Assembly: GCF_001426585.1 (NCBI RefSeq) | Contig: NZ_LMEI01000012.1 | Span: 400,056 to 464,055 of the forward strand | Length of the DNA stretch: 64,000 nucleotides | DNA from: Streptomyces sp. Root431 | Lineage (GTDB): Bacteria; Actinomycetota; Actinomycetes; Streptomycetales; Streptomycetaceae | Direction: 5' to 3' | In this document: positions 24,601 through 32,065 of the stretch, in pieces | How positions within the stretch are numbered: position 1 is the stretch's first letter | How the letters are laid out: each line of letters starts with the position of its first letter | Position numbers and translations under genes: made by a program | Notes under the pieces: model-generated | Told to the model about the DNA's origin: nothing | Seen by the model: only the letters and a program-made list of their open reading frames with translations | Databases searched by the model: none

Positions 24601-25446
24601 GCCGCCTCCGCCGAAGTACGGGACATGGTCGACACCTGGGTGGGCCTCCACACGCCACAACAGGACTTCGCGTACTTCAGCAAGTGGGTGCTGCGGCAGA
24701 GGTTGATGAGCCCGACGATCCTCCGGGCCCTGCTCGACTGGGCCCACGCCAACCCCGACAACGAGGACCTCATCCCCCGCATGGCGGGGACAGCGTTCCA
24801 GCTGGGGCCGTACCTCACGACGTGGGAGGCGGCCCGCGACTGGCTCCGCACCGTCGAACTCTGCCTCGACCACGCCGAGCGCCACGGGCCGCCCTCGAAC
24901 GCCAACGGCGTCCTGGACACCCTCGTGTCGACGCTGCCCCAGCACTTCCGTACGGGAGTCGGCGCGGCCTGGGCCGACGACTGCATCCGCAGGTGGCTCG
25001 CGCTCCCCTTCGCCATGGACCCCAAGGTCTTCCGCCACCACCACGGGATCATCACCCGCTGCCACGCCGTGCTCGTCGGCGGCGGGTACGACCGGGCCGA
25101 ACGGGAGCGCGTCGCCCGGCGGTTACGGACTTGGGTGGCGTCCTGGCCGACCCGTGAATGGAACGCGGCCGTCTTCACCTACATCGACACGCACATGCTG
25201 CCGCCGCGCCCGGGCCCTCCGGCACCACGCCCTGCCCCTGACAGCGTGCCTCAGGACAAGCCCGCCGCTGCCACTCTTGCTTCGTCTCCTGCTGCCACTC
25301 CTCCTGTCACTCCTGCTTCCTCTCCTGCTTCCTCTCCTGCTGCCACTCCCGCCGTCACTCCTGCAGTCATTCGCCCTGCCACTTCCCCTGCCACTCCTCC
25401 TGCCACTCCCGCCGTCAGTCCCACTGCTGGTCCGCCAGGGACGTGA
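21640..25446 (+). CDS. Trypsin-like protease/STAND NTPase conflict protein with repeat domain
   Basis: The 1268-residue protein has four parts. Residues 1-230 are a chymotrypsin-fold protease with His38 (LTVDHLF), Asp73 (GRDLALLRLD) and Ser171 (GMSGAALL). Around 275-600 lies a STAND NTPase with P-loop GAAGTGKT (about 299-306) and Walker B PALVVVDYLNE. A collagen-like Gly-Xaa-Xaa linker spans 540-586. Six 38-residue helical repeats (757-985) form the likely recognition surface, and an Ala/Pro/Thr/Ser-rich tail closes it. STAND proteins detect a trigger, oligomerise and unleash an effector, here the protease. The GTG at 21640 starts 7 bp after trypco2. The 3' end overlaps the convergent AhpD-like gene by 32 bp. 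Confidence 0.85.
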   Translation: MTVPDTARVAEVVVTGNGTAEYGSGYRIANRLVLTVDHLFGADPNPGTCTVRLGGGDVALSATPVWRGKNGRDLALLRLDDAPADTVQAVSFGALPPGAGSVPFIGIGFPGFATRPEEPGVTGLRRRDSRQAEGFFLLGSNLKSRLLDLQYTTTAPRPPGGGDPDPWRGMSGAALLTPSTGLLIGVQAHRLPAAGISGAEAEPIADALDDPEFCRQLALGGVRYDPRPVTLGDEPPDPEPLLRAVIHQHELVSGFGDFKKNLTSEQLSFVSPGPDHPAEPANLFVRLVSSGDRGVLLVGAAGTGKTRAGIEVGRIALEAGWRVLHVLPGEDSSVTDVIAEQVCAEQTPALVVVDYLNESQLDLPALRHRLIPEARRRDIRVALLASVRPGWLRKANRGQLHDLFDEVELRQDDDFQKQVADNALRTLAPAATERFGIGRMRDICGRRPIVALLVAREVERRFTSGLSLPDQTGLREGGEIPRWLKSRLGEDELSVPGREHAFVPARASHSLVAAAAATAACPQAREDVTSAARAALGTMGAPGIPGVPGIPGVPGTPGTPGTLGGPTAPTAPTAPTGPTGLTGPQGMAPQTVVPRAEDVVATLLSLGWLETEPDGTLSVAHDLVTDQLVESVLLPERDEAPDTDGAHALLAGCLVSPRAVGRAALNLGRVVNDLALADRSGPVSAVLNSWFTRHATTLGAVLRLDAGIGSYALGAVCSGAPWSASAVQCWSQVVSPWLADFGTRIVARHLLYRGLHHLPEEAARLLLPTVWSWLARHGQNGQASFVLGPLLSRTDLGPDAAAKAITAALAWLTTHTTTQEAQFVHSRLLDRTDLDPDAARTAITHALTWLAAHTTAREAQFVLNPLLSHPGLDPDTAPRATAAALTWLTTNATTQDVGFVLAPLLSRTDLDPETARKAIAAALIWLGIHGTTPEAQFVLGPLLSRTDLDPDTAGTAMATAHVWLRNHGTTPEAQYVLGALLKQLPHGAASAEVRDMVDTWVGLHTPQQDFAYFSKWVLRQRLMSPTILRALLDWAHANPDNEDLIPRMAGTAFQLGPYLTTWEAARDWLRTVELCLDHAERHGPPSNANGVLDTLVSTLPQHFRTGVGAAWADDCIRRWLALPFAMDPKVFRHHHGIITRCHAVLVGGGYDRAERERVARRLRTWVASWPTREWNAAVFTYIDTHMLPPRPGPPAPRPAPDSVPQDKPAAATLASSPAATPPVTPASSPASSPAATPAVTPAVIRPATSPATPPATPAVSPTAGPPGT
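23257..23397 (+). repeat. Collagen-like Gly-Xaa-Xaa linker inside the STAND protein
   Basis: Codons 540-586 read as runs of PGIPGVPG and PGTPGTPG, then PTAPTAPT and TGPTGLTG. At DNA level a short unit (CCTGGGATACCGGGGGTA) is repeated nearly perfectly, so it is prone to slippage. It probably acts as a flexible or trimerising spacer between the NTPase core and the C-terminal arm. Some triplets are disrupted by the PTA section, so a true triple helix is doubtful. Confidence 0.85.
23911..24594 (+). repeat. Six 114-bp (38-residue) repeats of the STAND sensor arm
   Basis: Units begin at 23911, 24025, 24139, 24253, 24367 and 24481, exactly 114 bp apart. Each encodes LDPD-x-A...A-x-x-W-L-x-x-H-x-T...EAQFVL-x-LLSRTD. 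The first is the most divergent (LPEEAARLLLPTVWSWL). The central four are close in DNA as well as protein, indicating recent expansion or gene conversion. The helix-turn-helix pattern suggests a TPR/HEAT-like solenoid. Confidence 0.92.
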
Positions 25447-25933
25447 CCGGCTGCGGCTTGCCGATGACGGCCAGGGCGATGAAGAAGTTGATCTGCCCGA
25501 TGGCGATGGTGAGGGTGGCAAGCGCCTTCTCGTCGTAGTGCTTCGCCACCTCGGCGTACAGCTCGTCGGAGACGCGCTCCTTGCCGTGCGGGGCGGGCTG
25601 GAGGGTGGCCTCCACGAGGGCGAGCGCGGCGCGCTCGGCGTCGGTGAAGTAGGGGGCGTCCTGCCAGGAGGAGACGGCGGTGATGCGCTCCTCGGACTGC
25701 CCGGCCTTGCGCAGGAATCCGGTGTTCAGGATGGTCAGGTAGGTGTTGCGGACGATCTGCCCGGCGCGCAGGTGGACCAGGTTCATCGTGGTGCGCGGCA
25801 CCGACTGGTTGCCGGTGGCCCGGAAGAGGGCGGCGCTGATGTCGTTCAGCTCGGGAACGAACTCGGCGGGGTTGGCCATCCGGGAGATGGAAGCGGTCGT
25901 GTCCGCGGTCGTCTTCGGGTTCGTGTTCGTCAT
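25415..25933 (-). CDS. AhpD/carboxymuconolactone-decarboxylase-fold protein lacking CxxC
   Basis: The 172-residue protein follows the AhpD-like fold (FVPELNDISAALFRATGNQSVPRTTMNLVHLRAGQIVRNTYL, then ITAVSSWQDAPYFTDAERAALALVEATL and a C-terminal INFFIALAVIGKPQP). In the active-site helix, where relatives have a CxxC pair followed by His, it reads QIVRNTYLT with no cysteine, so peroxidase activity is unlikely. The ATG at 25933 follows GGAGGA. Its 3' end runs 32 bp into the convergent STAND gene. Its role is unknown. Confidence 0.8.
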   Translation of the reverse strand: MTNTNPKTTADTTASISRMANPAEFVPELNDISAALFRATGNQSVPRTTMNLVHLRAGQIVRNTYLTILNTGFLRKAGQSEERITAVSSWQDAPYFTDAERAALALVEATLQPAPHGKERVSDELYAEVAKHYDEKALATLTIAIGQINFFIALAVIGKPQPVTSLADQQWD

Positions 25934-26109
25934 GGCTGCTGTCCTCCGTGTCGGCCTCGTCGGCGTCTTCACAGCACTGACGGAGGGCCGCACGGAGTTG
26001 TGACCGGATTCCGGAAGGAGTTTTCGCGGGCCCGGGCAGCGGGGGCTGACCCGTGCAAGGACGCGGCCTTCGACCGGGCCGCGAAGGTCCTGCGGAGCTA
26101 ACAGGGCCT

Positions 26110-26133
26110 GTCGTCGAGGTGACTCTCGACGAC
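26110..26133. terminator. Hairpin downstream of the DUF1272 gene
   Basis: GTCGTCGAG (26110-26118) pairs perfectly with CTCGACGAC (26125-26133) around a 6-base loop. It lies 6 bp past the stop of the minus-strand DUF1272 gene, so it is most likely its terminator. Confidence 0.6.
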
Positions 26134-26138
26134 CACTC

Positions 26139-26321
26139 CTAGGCGACGGCCCGGCGCGGGCGCGGGACCAGCTCGCCGCCGCAGTTGGGACAGACGCTTT
26201 CCATGGCGTCCGCGCACGGCACGCAGAAGCTGCACTCGTACGTACAGATTCGGGCGGGCCCGTCCACGGTCAGAACCGCCGTCTCGCAGCGCTCACAGCG
26301 GTCTCGCATCTCCAGGGCCAT
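26139..26321 (-). CDS. DUF1272 zinc-ribbon-like small protein
   Basis: The 60-residue protein starts MALEMRDRCERCETAVL and contains eight cysteines in four pairs (CERC, CTYECSFC, CVPCA-type, CPNCGGEL), matching DUF1272. The arrangement implies two zinc sites. The ATG at 26321 has a strong GAGGAGGGG site; reading further upstream yields an implausible arginine-rich extension. It stands alone between a hairpin and a VOC gene. The function of the family is unknown. Confidence 0.88.
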   Translation of the reverse strand: MALEMRDRCERCETAVLTVDGPARICTYECSFCVPCADAMESVCPNCGGELVPRPRRAVA

Positions 26322-26485
26322 GGTCGGCTCCCCTCCTCGTAGGTCCGGTGTCCGGTGACACCCCTCATCCTCCGAGGCACCCCCACACCCCCGAAACAGG
26401 CCGGAAGCCAAACATCGAACGGATCGGGCCAGCGACCGCCGAGGCCGCGCCTCAGTGCCGTACCCCGCGCAGTCTCGGAGGGGAG

Positions 26486-26917
26486 TCAGGCGAGGCAGAA
26501 CTCGTTGCCCTCGATGTCCTGCATCGTGATGCACGATTCGTTGACGCCATCGGCGCGCTGCGTCAGCACGTGCTTCGCACCGAGCGCCATCAGCCGTGCG
26601 CATTCGGCCTCGAGTGTCGCCAGGCGCTCGTCACCCACGAGCCCTGTGCCGACCCGCACATCAAGATGCAGCCGGTTCTTGACGACCTTGCCTTCGGGAA
26701 CTCGCTGGAAGAGCACGCGCGGGCCCACACCCGAGGGATCAGCGCACGCGAAGTAGACCTCGTCCTCGGGCGGCAGCGTGTCGTGGTACTCCTCCCACGT
26801 GGCAAAGCCCTCCGGGACGGTCGGTACGACGTACCCCAGCACCTCGCACCAGAAGGCGGCGAGGCGCGCAGGTTCCGCGCAGTCGAAGGTCACTTGGAAC
26901 TGCTTGATCGTTGACAT
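26486..26917 (-). CDS. VOC-superfamily (glyoxalase-like) protein
   Basis: This 143-residue protein has the paired beta-alpha-beta-beta-beta units of the vicinal-oxygen-chelate fold: FQVTFDCAEPARLAAFWCEVLGY at the start and LHLDVRVG...LEAECARLMALGAKHV...MQDIEGNEFCLA at the end. The wording is that of the Glyoxalase_6 type (DPxG...RV.FQ.VPE.K..KNRLHLDV). Such proteins are usually uncharacterised dioxygenase or resistance-type enzymes. TATCGT sits 7 bp before the ATG, so the message may be leaderless. No operon partner is visible. Confidence 0.85.
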   Translation of the reverse strand: MSTIKQFQVTFDCAEPARLAAFWCEVLGYVVPTVPEGFATWEEYHDTLPPEDEVYFACADPSGVGPRVLFQRVPEGKVVKNRLHLDVRVGTGLVGDERLATLEAECARLMALGAKHVLTQRADGVNESCITMQDIEGNEFCLA

Positions 26918-27097
26918 CGGCGCACGATAACAGGGGCCTTGCACATCTCCCTGAGCGGGTGGATCCACGCGTTGCGCATTCTCCATCCTGGACGTGACCG
27001 ACCAGCCGAGCCCGCTCCGGCCGGGCGTCGGAGACTCCTGGCTGTTCGACTCCATGACGCCTGCCCCGTGCGGCCAAGTGCCGTGCGGGCCGTCGGC

Positions 27098-27475
27098 TCA
27101 GTGCCGGACCAGGCAGAACGGATGCCCGGCGGGGTCGGCGTACACCCGCCAGCTCCGCTTGCCGTCCGCCTCGTCCAGGACGGTCGCGCCGCGGGCGAGG
27201 ACCTCCGCCTGGGCCGCGTCGAGGTCCGGGACACCGAAGTCGAGGTGGAACTGCTGGGGACGCTCGGGGTCCGGCCAGGCCGGCGGGCGGTGGTCGTCGA
27301 CGCCCTGGAAACAGAGGACGAGCCCGGCGGGGGTGTGCAGGGTGGACCAGGCGTCGCCGAGGGACCAGCGGGGATCCGGCCGGTCGACCTCCCCGCCGAG
27401 GACGGAGCGGTAGAACTCCGCGAGGGCGCGGGGCGCGGGACAGTCGATCACGAGGCACTGCAGGTCGGCGATCAT
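27098..27475 (-). CDS. VOC-superfamily (glyoxalase-like) protein
   Basis: The 125-residue product is another Glyoxalase_6-type VOC protein (LQCLVIDCPAPRALAEFYRSVLGGEVDRPDPRWS, LCFQGVDDHRPPAWPDPERPQQFHLDFGVPDLDAAQAEVLARGA, and YADPAGHPFCLVRH). The first histidine/glutamate metal positions are kept in QFHLDF and the final PFCL. It is separated from the previous VOC gene by 180 bp with no gene and belongs to a separate transcript. It is only 26 bp downstream of the EamA gene stop on the opposite side of its start, so the two are not co-transcribed in one order. Substrate unknown. Confidence 0.85.
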   Translation of the reverse strand: MIADLQCLVIDCPAPRALAEFYRSVLGGEVDRPDPRWSLGDAWSTLHTPAGLVLCFQGVDDHRPPAWPDPERPQQFHLDFGVPDLDAAQAEVLARGATVLDEADGKRSWRVYADPAGHPFCLVRH

Positions 27476-27501
27476 GCGCGGAGTGTATGAGCCGAGCGGG
27501 C

Positions 27502-28470
27502 TCAAGCCGCGTCCTGGCCCGCCCGCTTGGCCGCGCGGACCTGAGTGCGGACCGCGCCCATGCTCGCCGCGATGACGAGGGCGATGGCGAGGGCGTCGAC
27601 GACGGACAGGGCCTGGCTGAGGATGAGGAAGCCGGCCGCCGCGGCGATGGCCGGTTCCAGGCTCATCAGGATCGCGAAGGTGGGCGCGGGCAGGCGGCGC
27701 AGGGCGAGGAGTTCGAGGGTGTACGGCAGGACGGACGACATCAGCGCGACCCCGAGGCCGAGCAGGATCGTCGACGGTACGAGGAGCTTGTCGCCCGCCT
27801 CCGCGATGCCGAGCGGCAGGCTGAGGACGGCGCCGAAGGCCATGGCGAGCGCGAGCCCGTCGGCCTGCGGGAAGCGGCGGCCCGTACGGGCGCTGAAGAC
27901 GATGTACGCGGCCCACATCGCACCCGCGGCGAGCGCGAACGCGGCACCGACGGGATCGAGGCGGTCGAAGCCGCCGCCGCTGAGCAGGACGACGCCGCCG
28001 AGGGCGAGCCCGGCCCAGAGCAGGTTGCCCAGGCGGCGCGAGGCGACCACGGAGAGGATCAGCGGGCCGAGGACCTCCAGGGTCACGGCGGCGCCGAGCG
28101 GGATCCGGTCGGCCGCCTGGTAGAAGAGGATGTTCATCCCCGCCATGGCCGTGCCGAAGGCGACGATGGTGCCCCAGTCGGAGCGGCTGTAGCCGCGGAC
28201 CTTGGGACGGCAGACGGCCAGCAGGACGACGGCGGCGAGCACGAGCCGGAGGGTGACGACGCCGAGGGCGCCGGCGCGGGGCATCAGGAGGACGGCGACG
28301 GCGGAGCCGAACTGTACGGAGAGTCCGCCCGCGACGACGAGGGCGACGGGCCCGAGGTGCCGGCCCGCCTTTCCGGGCGCGGGAACCCCCTGGGGCTTCC
28401 CGGGTGCGGAGACTCCCGAGGGCTCGACCGTCACGGCGACAGGCGGCACGTCCTTGACCGGACTGTTCAC
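27502..28470 (-). CDS. EamA-family (RhtA-like) exporter
   Basis: The 322-residue integral membrane protein carries two EamA repeats, about ten helices in all (LGPVALVVAGGLSVQFGSAVAVLLM, GVVTLRLVLAAVVLLAV, FYQAADRIPLGAAVTLEVLGPLILSV, then a mirrored set ending in SLEPAIAAAAGFLILSQAL). IPLGAAVTLEVLGPL and SLEPAIAA are hallmarks of RhtA-type threonine/homoserine exporters. The N-terminus adds a Pro/Gly-rich cytoplasmic tail. It is divergent from a LysR gene, its probable regulator. Confidence 0.88.
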   Translation of the reverse strand: MNSPVKDVPPVAVTVEPSGVSAPGKPQGVPAPGKAGRHLGPVALVVAGGLSVQFGSAVAVLLMPRAGALGVVTLRLVLAAVVLLAVCRPKVRGYSRSDWGTIVAFGTAMAGMNILFYQAADRIPLGAAVTLEVLGPLILSVVASRRLGNLLWAGLALGGVVLLSGGGFDRLDPVGAAFALAAGAMWAAYIVFSARTGRRFPQADGLALAMAFGAVLSLPLGIAEAGDKLLVPSTILLGLGVALMSSVLPYTLELLALRRLPAPTFAILMSLEPAIAAAAGFLILSQALSVVDALAIALVIAASMGAVRTQVRAAKRAGQDAA

Positions 28471-28649
28471 CGGACCACTCCTCCACTCACTCGCTCACAC
28501 CACACCACACCATCACTAGTTCAGCACACTGTACTCCAAGTCCAACACACTGGACTCGCCGTCTACTCCCACCAGGATTCCCCTCCCACGCTACGAGCCC
28601 CCGCGCGGCACCGGAAATGCCGATTGCGCTGCGGTTATGCTCCGAAGAC

Positions 28650-29507
28650 ATGAGCATCGAGCTGCGTCACCTCCGCTGCTTCCTCGCCATCGCCGAGGAA
28701 TCCAGCCTCACCAGGGCCGCCGCCCGGCTCCACCTCACCCAGCCGGCCGTCTCCCGCACGCTCGCCGCGCTCGAACAGCACCTCGGCGCGCGGCTCGTCG
28801 ACCGCTCCACCCACCACCTCGCCCTCACCGCCGAGGGCCGCGCCTTCCACGACAGGGCCGCCGCGGCCCTCGCCGCCTTCGAGGCCGCCGTCGACCCGGC
28901 CAGACTCCGCCACCGCCCCCTGCGCCTCGGGCACGCCTGGTCGGCCTTCGGCCCGTACACCACCCCGCTGCTCCGGCGCTGGCAGCGGCAGCACCCCGAG
29001 ACCCCCCTCGAACTCCTCCGCATCGACGACCGCACGGCCGGACTCGCCCGCGGCGAGGTGGACGCGGCGCTGCTCAGGGGCCCGGTCGACGCGCCCGGTC
29101 TCGTCACCGAGGAGCTCGCCACGGAGGAACGGGTCGCCGCGCTGCCCGCCGACAGCCCGCTCGCCGACCGGACCGACCTCACCCTCGGGGACCTGGCCGC
29201 CGAGACGATCGTCCTCAACACCGTCTCCGGCACGACGACGCTCGCGCTCTGGCCCGCCGGCGCCCGCCCGGCGGCCACCCTGACCGTCGCGAACACCGAC
29301 GACTGGCTCACCGCGATCGCCGCGGGCCGCGGCACCGGCGTCTCCTCCGCCTCCACGGCCGCGCTCCACCCGCACCCGGGCGTCGCCTACCGCCCGCTGA
29401 CCGACGCGCCGCCCCTGCCGGTGGTCCTGGCCTGGCGGGACGCCTTCCCGCACCCGGCGACGGGCGCGCTGGTCGCGATGGCCCGGGAGATCGTCAGCGG
29501 GGACTGA
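28650..29507 (+). CDS. LysR-family transcriptional regulator
   Basis: The 285-residue protein starts MSIELRHLRCFLAIAEESSLTRAAARLHLTQPAVSRTLAALEQHLGARLVDRS, a textbook LysR helix-turn-helix, then a substrate-binding domain (LRLGHAWSAFGPYTTPLLRRW...VDAALLRGP). The frame extends to 28617, but the ATG at 28650 gives the conserved N-terminus. It is divergent from the EamA exporter. The spacer (28505-28560) holds ACTGTACTCCAAGT next to ACACTGGACTCG, possible half-sites. Its 3' end overlaps the convergent GNAT gene by 14 bp. Confidence 0.92.
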   Translation: MSIELRHLRCFLAIAEESSLTRAAARLHLTQPAVSRTLAALEQHLGARLVDRSTHHLALTAEGRAFHDRAAAALAAFEAAVDPARLRHRPLRLGHAWSAFGPYTTPLLRRWQRQHPETPLELLRIDDRTAGLARGEVDAALLRGPVDAPGLVTEELATEERVAALPADSPLADRTDLTLGDLAAETIVLNTVSGTTTLALWPAGARPAATLTVANTDDWLTAIAAGRGTGVSSASTAALHPHPGVAYRPLTDAPPLPVVLAWRDAFPHPATGALVAMAREIVSGD

Positions 29508-30066
29508 CGGAGGAGCCGAGCGCCTCCCACTCCTCGCGGAGGATCCCGTACGTGATCGAGTCCCGCCAGGCGCCCCGGACGTGGACGTGCCCCCGGATCC
29601 GCCCCTCCTCGACGAACCCGGCGGCGAGCAGCGTCCGCGCGGAGGCGGTGTTGAGGGGCGCCCGCGCGGCCCACACCCGATGCAGATCGAGCTCCCCGAA
29701 GGCCAGCCCGAGCAGCAGCCCGACGGTCTCCCGCCCGTACCCGACGCCCCACGACTCGGGCCGCAGCGCGAACCCGACGGTCGCCGCGCGCTGTTGATGC
29801 GGATCCACCGCGAGCCGCCCGAACCCGACGAGCACACCGGTGGCCCGCTCGACGACCCCGAGGGCGTACTCCTCGCGGGGAACGGCCCGCGCGGACGCGA
29901 GGGACCGCTCGACGACCCCCCGGACCTCGTCGAGGGAACGCGTCGGAAAACTGAGGTGCTCGGTCGCGACCTCGGAGCCGTAGATGCCGTGCACGGCGGA
30001 CACGTCGTCGGCGGCGAGCTCACGGAGCACGAGCCGGCCGTACGCGGACGAGACAGGTCGCTCCAT
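29494..30066 (-). CDS. GNAT-family N-acetyltransferase (RimJ/RimL type)
   Basis: The 190-residue enzyme shows the Acetyltransf_3 layout: RLVLRELAADDVSAVHGIYG, then VGFALRPESWGVGYGRETVGLLLGLAFGELDLHRVWAARAPLNTASARTLLAAGFVEEGRIRGH. The first part holds the acetyl-CoA motif (WGVGYGRE). It acetylates an alpha-amine of a protein, peptide or small molecule; the target is unknown. The ATG at 30066 was preferred because upstream residues are low-complexity. It overlaps the LysR 3' end. Confidence 0.88.
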   Translation of the reverse strand: MERPVSSAYGRLVLRELAADDVSAVHGIYGSEVATEHLSFPTRSLDEVRGVVERSLASARAVPREEYALGVVERATGVLVGFGRLAVDPHQQRAATVGFALRPESWGVGYGRETVGLLLGLAFGELDLHRVWAARAPLNTASARTLLAAGFVEEGRIRGHVHVRGAWRDSITYGILREEWEALGSSVSPR

Positions 30067-30266
30067 ACGCCCGAGCGTATCGGGACTCCCGCTCGGACGA
30101 CGGGAGTTGCACCGACCCCACGCCGCAACGAACCCCCCACGTGCCGGGCCCCACACGTGCCGGGCCCACGCGTGCGTCTCCGCACTCTCGTGCGAGCAGA
30201 ACAACCCGGCGGAGGAACCGCCCGGGCGCGGGAAACTGCGGCCAGGTGCAAGGGGTGGGCCGGGTG

Positions 30267-30605
30267 CGCGGGCTTCTGGTGGGACCGCCCTCTTTCCGAG
30301 AGTCGCACCTTCCGGCGCCGCGTCAAGGGCAAGTCGGCTCCGCCGATGGCCTACGGCCACCCTTGACCCGGCACCGGAAGCTGCGCAAAAACTCTCGGAG
30401 GGCGGTACCGCGCCGTAGGCGGGTGACAGGTGTGGGGGTGGGGGCTGGGTTCGCGGCAGGGGTGAGTGGGCGAAGTTCGTCCGGTGGTGGGTGCGCGGTT
30501 GTTGAATGGGGCGGCCGGGCGAGGCTTAGCGGCGAACGCCCGTCGCCTGGCCGGGACTCAGGCCCCGCTGGTCACTCCCGGTGGGCGAGTGGCACGGGCA
30601 TACCG
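30267..30605. repeat. Left arm of a large imperfect inverted repeat
   Basis: This stretch, gene-free between the GNAT and DinB genes, matches the reverse complement of 31320-31690 at about three quarters of positions by eye, including long identical blocks such as GTCAAGGGCAAGTCGG and GGTTGTTGAATGGGG. It contains its own hairpin: ACCGCCCTC (30284-30292) pairs with 30398-30406, and inside it GTCAAGGG (30322-30329) pairs with 30360-30367. See the matching right arm. Confidence 0.85.
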
Positions 30606-30655
30606 CGCCGGGATCGAGGACACACCCTGACCTACATGCTCCCTACCGTCGGTCC

Positions 30656-31189
30656 ATGACCACTTCCCCGGAGAACCCGACCGAACTCCCTCCCCTCGAA
30701 GGCGAGCGCGGCGAACTGCTGCATGCGCTCGCGGAGCAGCGGGAGTTGCTGCTGATCACGGTCCGAGGCATCGACGACGCTCAGGCCGCGCAGCGCACGA
30801 CCGTGAGCGAACTGACCCTGGGCGGGATCGTCAAGCACCTCACCCGCGCCGAGCAGGTCTGGACGCAGATCATCGCCAAGGGCGACGGAGAGCTGCCGGA
30901 GGGCATGCTCGACATGGAGCAGTACCGCATGGCGGACGGCGAGAGCATCGCCGAATTCCTGGAGCAGTACACGGCTGCGGGGAAGACGACCGACGCGATC
31001 GTGTCCGCCCTGCCGGACCTGGACCGCCGCCTGCCCCTCCCTCGGACTCCGTGGTCTCCGCCGGAGACCGTCTACTGGTCCGTGCGCCGCATCCTGCTCC
31101 ACCTCATCAGGGAAACGGCCCAGCACGCCGGCCACGCGGACATCATCCGGGAAACCCTCGACGGATCCAGCACCACCGCCCAACGCTGA
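30656..31189 (+). CDS. DinB/DUF664-family thiol-transferase-like protein
   Basis: The 177-residue four-helix protein belongs to the DinB_2/DUF664 group: GIVKHLTRAEQVW supplies the first metal histidine, and LIRETAQHAGHADIIRE supplies the HxxxH-like pair. Actinobacterial relatives are proposed to be mycothiol- or bacillithiol-dependent transferases. The ATG at 30656 follows a long leader with no clear ribosome-binding site. Its striking feature is context: it lies exactly between the arms of a large inverted repeat, as a cargo gene would. It has no other partner. Confidence 0.85.
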   Translation: MTTSPENPTELPPLEGERGELLHALAEQRELLLITVRGIDDAQAAQRTTVSELTLGGIVKHLTRAEQVWTQIIAKGDGELPEGMLDMEQYRMADGESIAEFLEQYTAAGKTTDAIVSALPDLDRRLPLPRTPWSPPETVYWSVRRILLHLIRETAQHAGHADIIRETLDGSSTTAQR

Positions 31190-31319
31190 CCCTCGACCGA
31201 GCCCTCTCCAGGGGAAGCGTGAGGCGAGTCATTCGTGCAGTTCGATCATCGAGGGAAGGCGAAAGGTCAGCCTTTGCGGCATTCCCGCCCCCGGTTACCC
31301 GGAGTATCTGCACGTTAGG

Positions 31320-31690
31320 CATGCCCGGCACCCCTCCACCCACCGGGAATGACCAGCGGGGCCTGAATCCCGGCCGCCCACCGTCCGTCCGACGCCAAGC
31401 CTCGCCCAGCTGCCCCATTCAACAACCGCGCACCACCCGCTCACGGGGCTTCGCCCACCGGCCCCGACCGCAAACCGAGCCCCCACCCACACACCCGCCA
31501 CGCGCCTACGGCGCAGTGGACTGCCCGGGCCCCCTGCGTGGCCACGCCCCCGGCCGCCCTCCGAGTGTGAAAAGGCGGCCTCCGCCGCCGGGTCAAGGGT
31601 GGCCGCAGGCCATCGGCGGAGCCGACTTGCCCTTGACGCGGTGGTGGAGGCCGCCACACTCGGAAAGAGGGCGGCCACACCAGAGGCTCA
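31320..31690. repeat. Right arm of the large imperfect inverted repeat
   Basis: Reverse-complement partner of 30267-30605. It fills most of the gene-free 538 bp between the DinB and ppnP genes. Its internal hairpin is stronger: GGCCGCCCTC (31552-31561) and CCGAGTGTG face CACACTCGG and GAGGGCGGCC (ending about 31676). It also has the GTCAAGGG/CCCTTGAC inner stem. About 25 percent divergence from the left arm argues against a recent event. Confidence 0.82.
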
Positions 31691-31727
31691 CGGTGCCGGG
31701 TCACCCCGGCACCTAAGAAACCCAAGC

Positions 31728-32009
31728 TCAGCGGTACTCACACAGGTACGCGGTCGCGACCTCGACCTTCAGCTGGAACTTGCTGTCCCCCGGGACCTCG
31801 AACCGCGTGCCCGCCTCGAAGGTCTTCCAGTCACCGGCGTCCGGCAGGTTCACCGTCAGGGCGCCGCTGACCACGTGCATCGTCTCCGGAGCGGCCGTGC
31901 CGAACTCGTACTCGCCCGGGGCCATGACACCGACGGTCGCCGGACCTTCCGTCGCCTCGAACGCGATCGACTTGACCGTACCGTCGAAGTATTCGTTGAC
32001 CTTGAACAT
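31728..32009 (-). CDS. ppnP: Pyrimidine/purine nucleoside phosphorylase PpnP-like (DUF1255)
   Basis: The 93-residue single-cupin protein matches the small nucleoside phosphorylase PpnP: FKVNEYFDGTVKSIAFEATEGPATVGVMAPGEYEFGTAAPETMHVVSGALTV and FEAGTRFEVPGDSKFQLKVEVATAYLCEY. Length and closing LCEY are those of the family, which cleaves nucleosides with phosphate. The ATG at 32009 has GGAGG upstream. It lies 56 bp downstream of the large FAD/Fe-S gene on the same strand and could be read through from it. Confidence 0.9.
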   Translation of the reverse strand: MFKVNEYFDGTVKSIAFEATEGPATVGVMAPGEYEFGTAAPETMHVVSGALTVNLPDAGDWKTFEAGTRFEVPGDSKFQLKVEVATAYLCEYR

Positions 32010-32065
32010 GACCGTCCTCCGGGGGAACTCGTCGCGCGCCGCTACTGGCGAGGCGAGTGTACGAG

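Noticed and set aside
26000..26101. A 33-codon frame after the AhpD-like gene (starts with GTG).
   Set aside because: No ribosome-binding site, no recognisable motif; too short to support.
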